This document shows, in pieces, positions 63,457 through 64,000 of a DNA stretch of 64,000 bases. Position 1 is the stretch's first letter; each line of letters opens with the position of its first letter. Under the pieces are notes generated by a model, which did not search any database, had not been told where the DNA came from, and saw only the letters and a program-made list of their open reading frames with translations. This DNA comes from Pseudonocardia sp. CNS-139 (GTDB lineage: Bacteria > Actinomycetota > Actinomycetes > Mycobacteriales > Pseudonocardiaceae), in the NCBI GenBank assembly GCA_001942415.1, contig MKJX01000077.1, positions 29,397-93,396 of the forward strand, written 5' to 3'. Both the position numbers and the translations under genes were made by a program.

Positions 63457-63527
63457 GCAGCACCGGCCGGACCCCGGTTCAGGACCCCGGGTGGCGCTTG
63501 GGGGGACACCCGCCCGGCCGGTGCTGC
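63457..63527. repeat. 14-bp inverted repeat in intergenic DNA
   Basis: GCAGCACCGGCCGG (63457-63470) pairs exactly with CCGGCCGGTGCTGC (63514-63527), enclosing 43 bases that can fold further (CCCCGG/CCGGG). Lies between two minus-strand genes; possible terminator of the zinc-ribbon gene or a structured leader upstream of the HAD gene. The rest of 63355-63596 shows nothing. Confidence 0.45.
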
Positions 63528-63596
63528 CGTTGTCGAGCGACACACGGGCAGGGAAGGAGGCCAACCGCGCACCGCTCGACGTCTGGAGGGTCGCCG

Positions 63597-63911
63597 CTAC
63601 GGCTGGACCCATCGGTAGCGCGGCTGATTCCACGGGCGCCGGCCGCGGGCCGTCTGCAACAGCCGCATGCCCTCGGGCGTCACACCCAGGTGGCCCGCGT
63701 GCTGCATCACCAGCCGGGACGCAGTCGTGACAGCAATGGACCCGGTCTTCGTCTCGCTGCTCGCACGGCCGCAGTGCAGGCACATCGTGAGGCACATGAC
63801 GCCGAGCGCGCATTCCGTCGTGTACACGGCGAGGTGCTCACCGGCTTCGAGGCCGCAGGACTCGCACCGCACCCCCAGGGGGCATCTGCTCGTGTCGGTC
63901 AGATCGGTCAC
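63597..63911 (-). CDS. Small zinc-ribbon protein of unknown function
   Basis: 104 residues. Four-cysteine cluster: CESCGLEAGEH and, 20 residues later, CLTMCLHCGRAS; an earlier Cys is in RCPLGVRC. The C-terminal half (GHLGVTPEGMRLLQTARGRRPWN) is basic. It could bind nucleic acid or a protein. GTG 63911 start. No family recognised; 89 bases to the window end hold no visible gene. Confidence 0.6.
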   Translation of the reverse strand: MTDLTDTSRCPLGVRCESCGLEAGEHLAVYTTECALGVMCLTMCLHCGRASSETKTGSIAVTTASRLVMQHAGHLGVTPEGMRLLQTARGRRPWNQPRYRWVQP

Positions 63912-64000
63912 GGGGTCCTCTCCCGCGTGGCACCGGGCCCGCCTGAGAGAGCGTTGTAGAACCTGGTCCGTCAGTCCCCGGCGTCTTCTGCTAGCCGGCG

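Overview
The window is very GC-rich actinobacterial DNA with dense, mostly overlapping genes. A WhiB protein, an ArsA-like ATPase pair, Crp, MarP, a bifunctional MFS/thymidylate-kinase gene and SigE-type sigma factors point to Pseudonocardiaceae or a close relative. Two blocks follow gene orders known from Mycobacterium tuberculosis: ponA2-whiB4-Rv3680-Rv3679-Rv3678A-Rv3678c-(Rv3677c)-crp-Rv3675-nth-Rv3673c-Rv3672c-marP (about 26.2-46.4 kb), and purA-Rv0358-...-Rv0360c-fba-DedA-GH76 (about 46.4-61.0 kb). Here the two blocks lie next to each other.

Layout. 0-4.2 kb: siderophore uptake (binding lipoprotein, siderophore-interacting/methyltransferase fusion, doubled AraC regulator). 4.2-18.5 kb: a genomic island between two perfect 45-bp copies of the 3' end of a tRNA-Thr gene. 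It has a rolling-circle initiator, a Nudix gene and a GntR gene like pif and korSA of the pSAM2 family of actinobacterial integrative elements, and several very small genes, but no integrase. Its cargo is a minus-strand operon of a DUF4338 (DruA-like) protein, a GDGKS P-loop ATPase, a protein of about 480 residues and a very large protein ending in an FtsK/HerA motor. The last three match DptF-DptG-DptH of phosphorothioate restriction in order and size, yet no modification genes are present. This is the best candidate for a new defence system. 18.6-26.1 kb: methyltransferase, large LuxR-type ATPase regulator, holB, MFS/Tmk fusion. 26.2-34.4 kb: cell-wall synthase, WhiB, ArsA pair, RidA and two paralogous unknown proteins. 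34.5-46.4 kb: cupin, FUSC exporter, oxidoreductase, Nudix, metallo-beta-lactamase, MFS, crp, nth, thioredoxin-like, Nudix, marP. 46.4-49.3 kb: purA and two less known genes. 49.4-54.0 kb: urease operon ureABCFGD. 54.0-64 kb: hydrolase, acyltransferase, FUSC, DUF3151, fba, sigma factor, DedA, GH76, two DJ-1/PfpI-fold proteins, HAD phosphatase and a small zinc-ribbon protein.

A caution for every user of this sequence: about 30 genes, essential ones included (holB, adjacent tmk domain, nth, urease), carry frameshifts, and almost all are repaired by restoring one base, usually in a short G or C run. This looks like systematic homopolymer under-calling and not gene decay. I therefore give gene spans that bridge the shifts and state lengths after repair. 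Positions of shifts are approximate.
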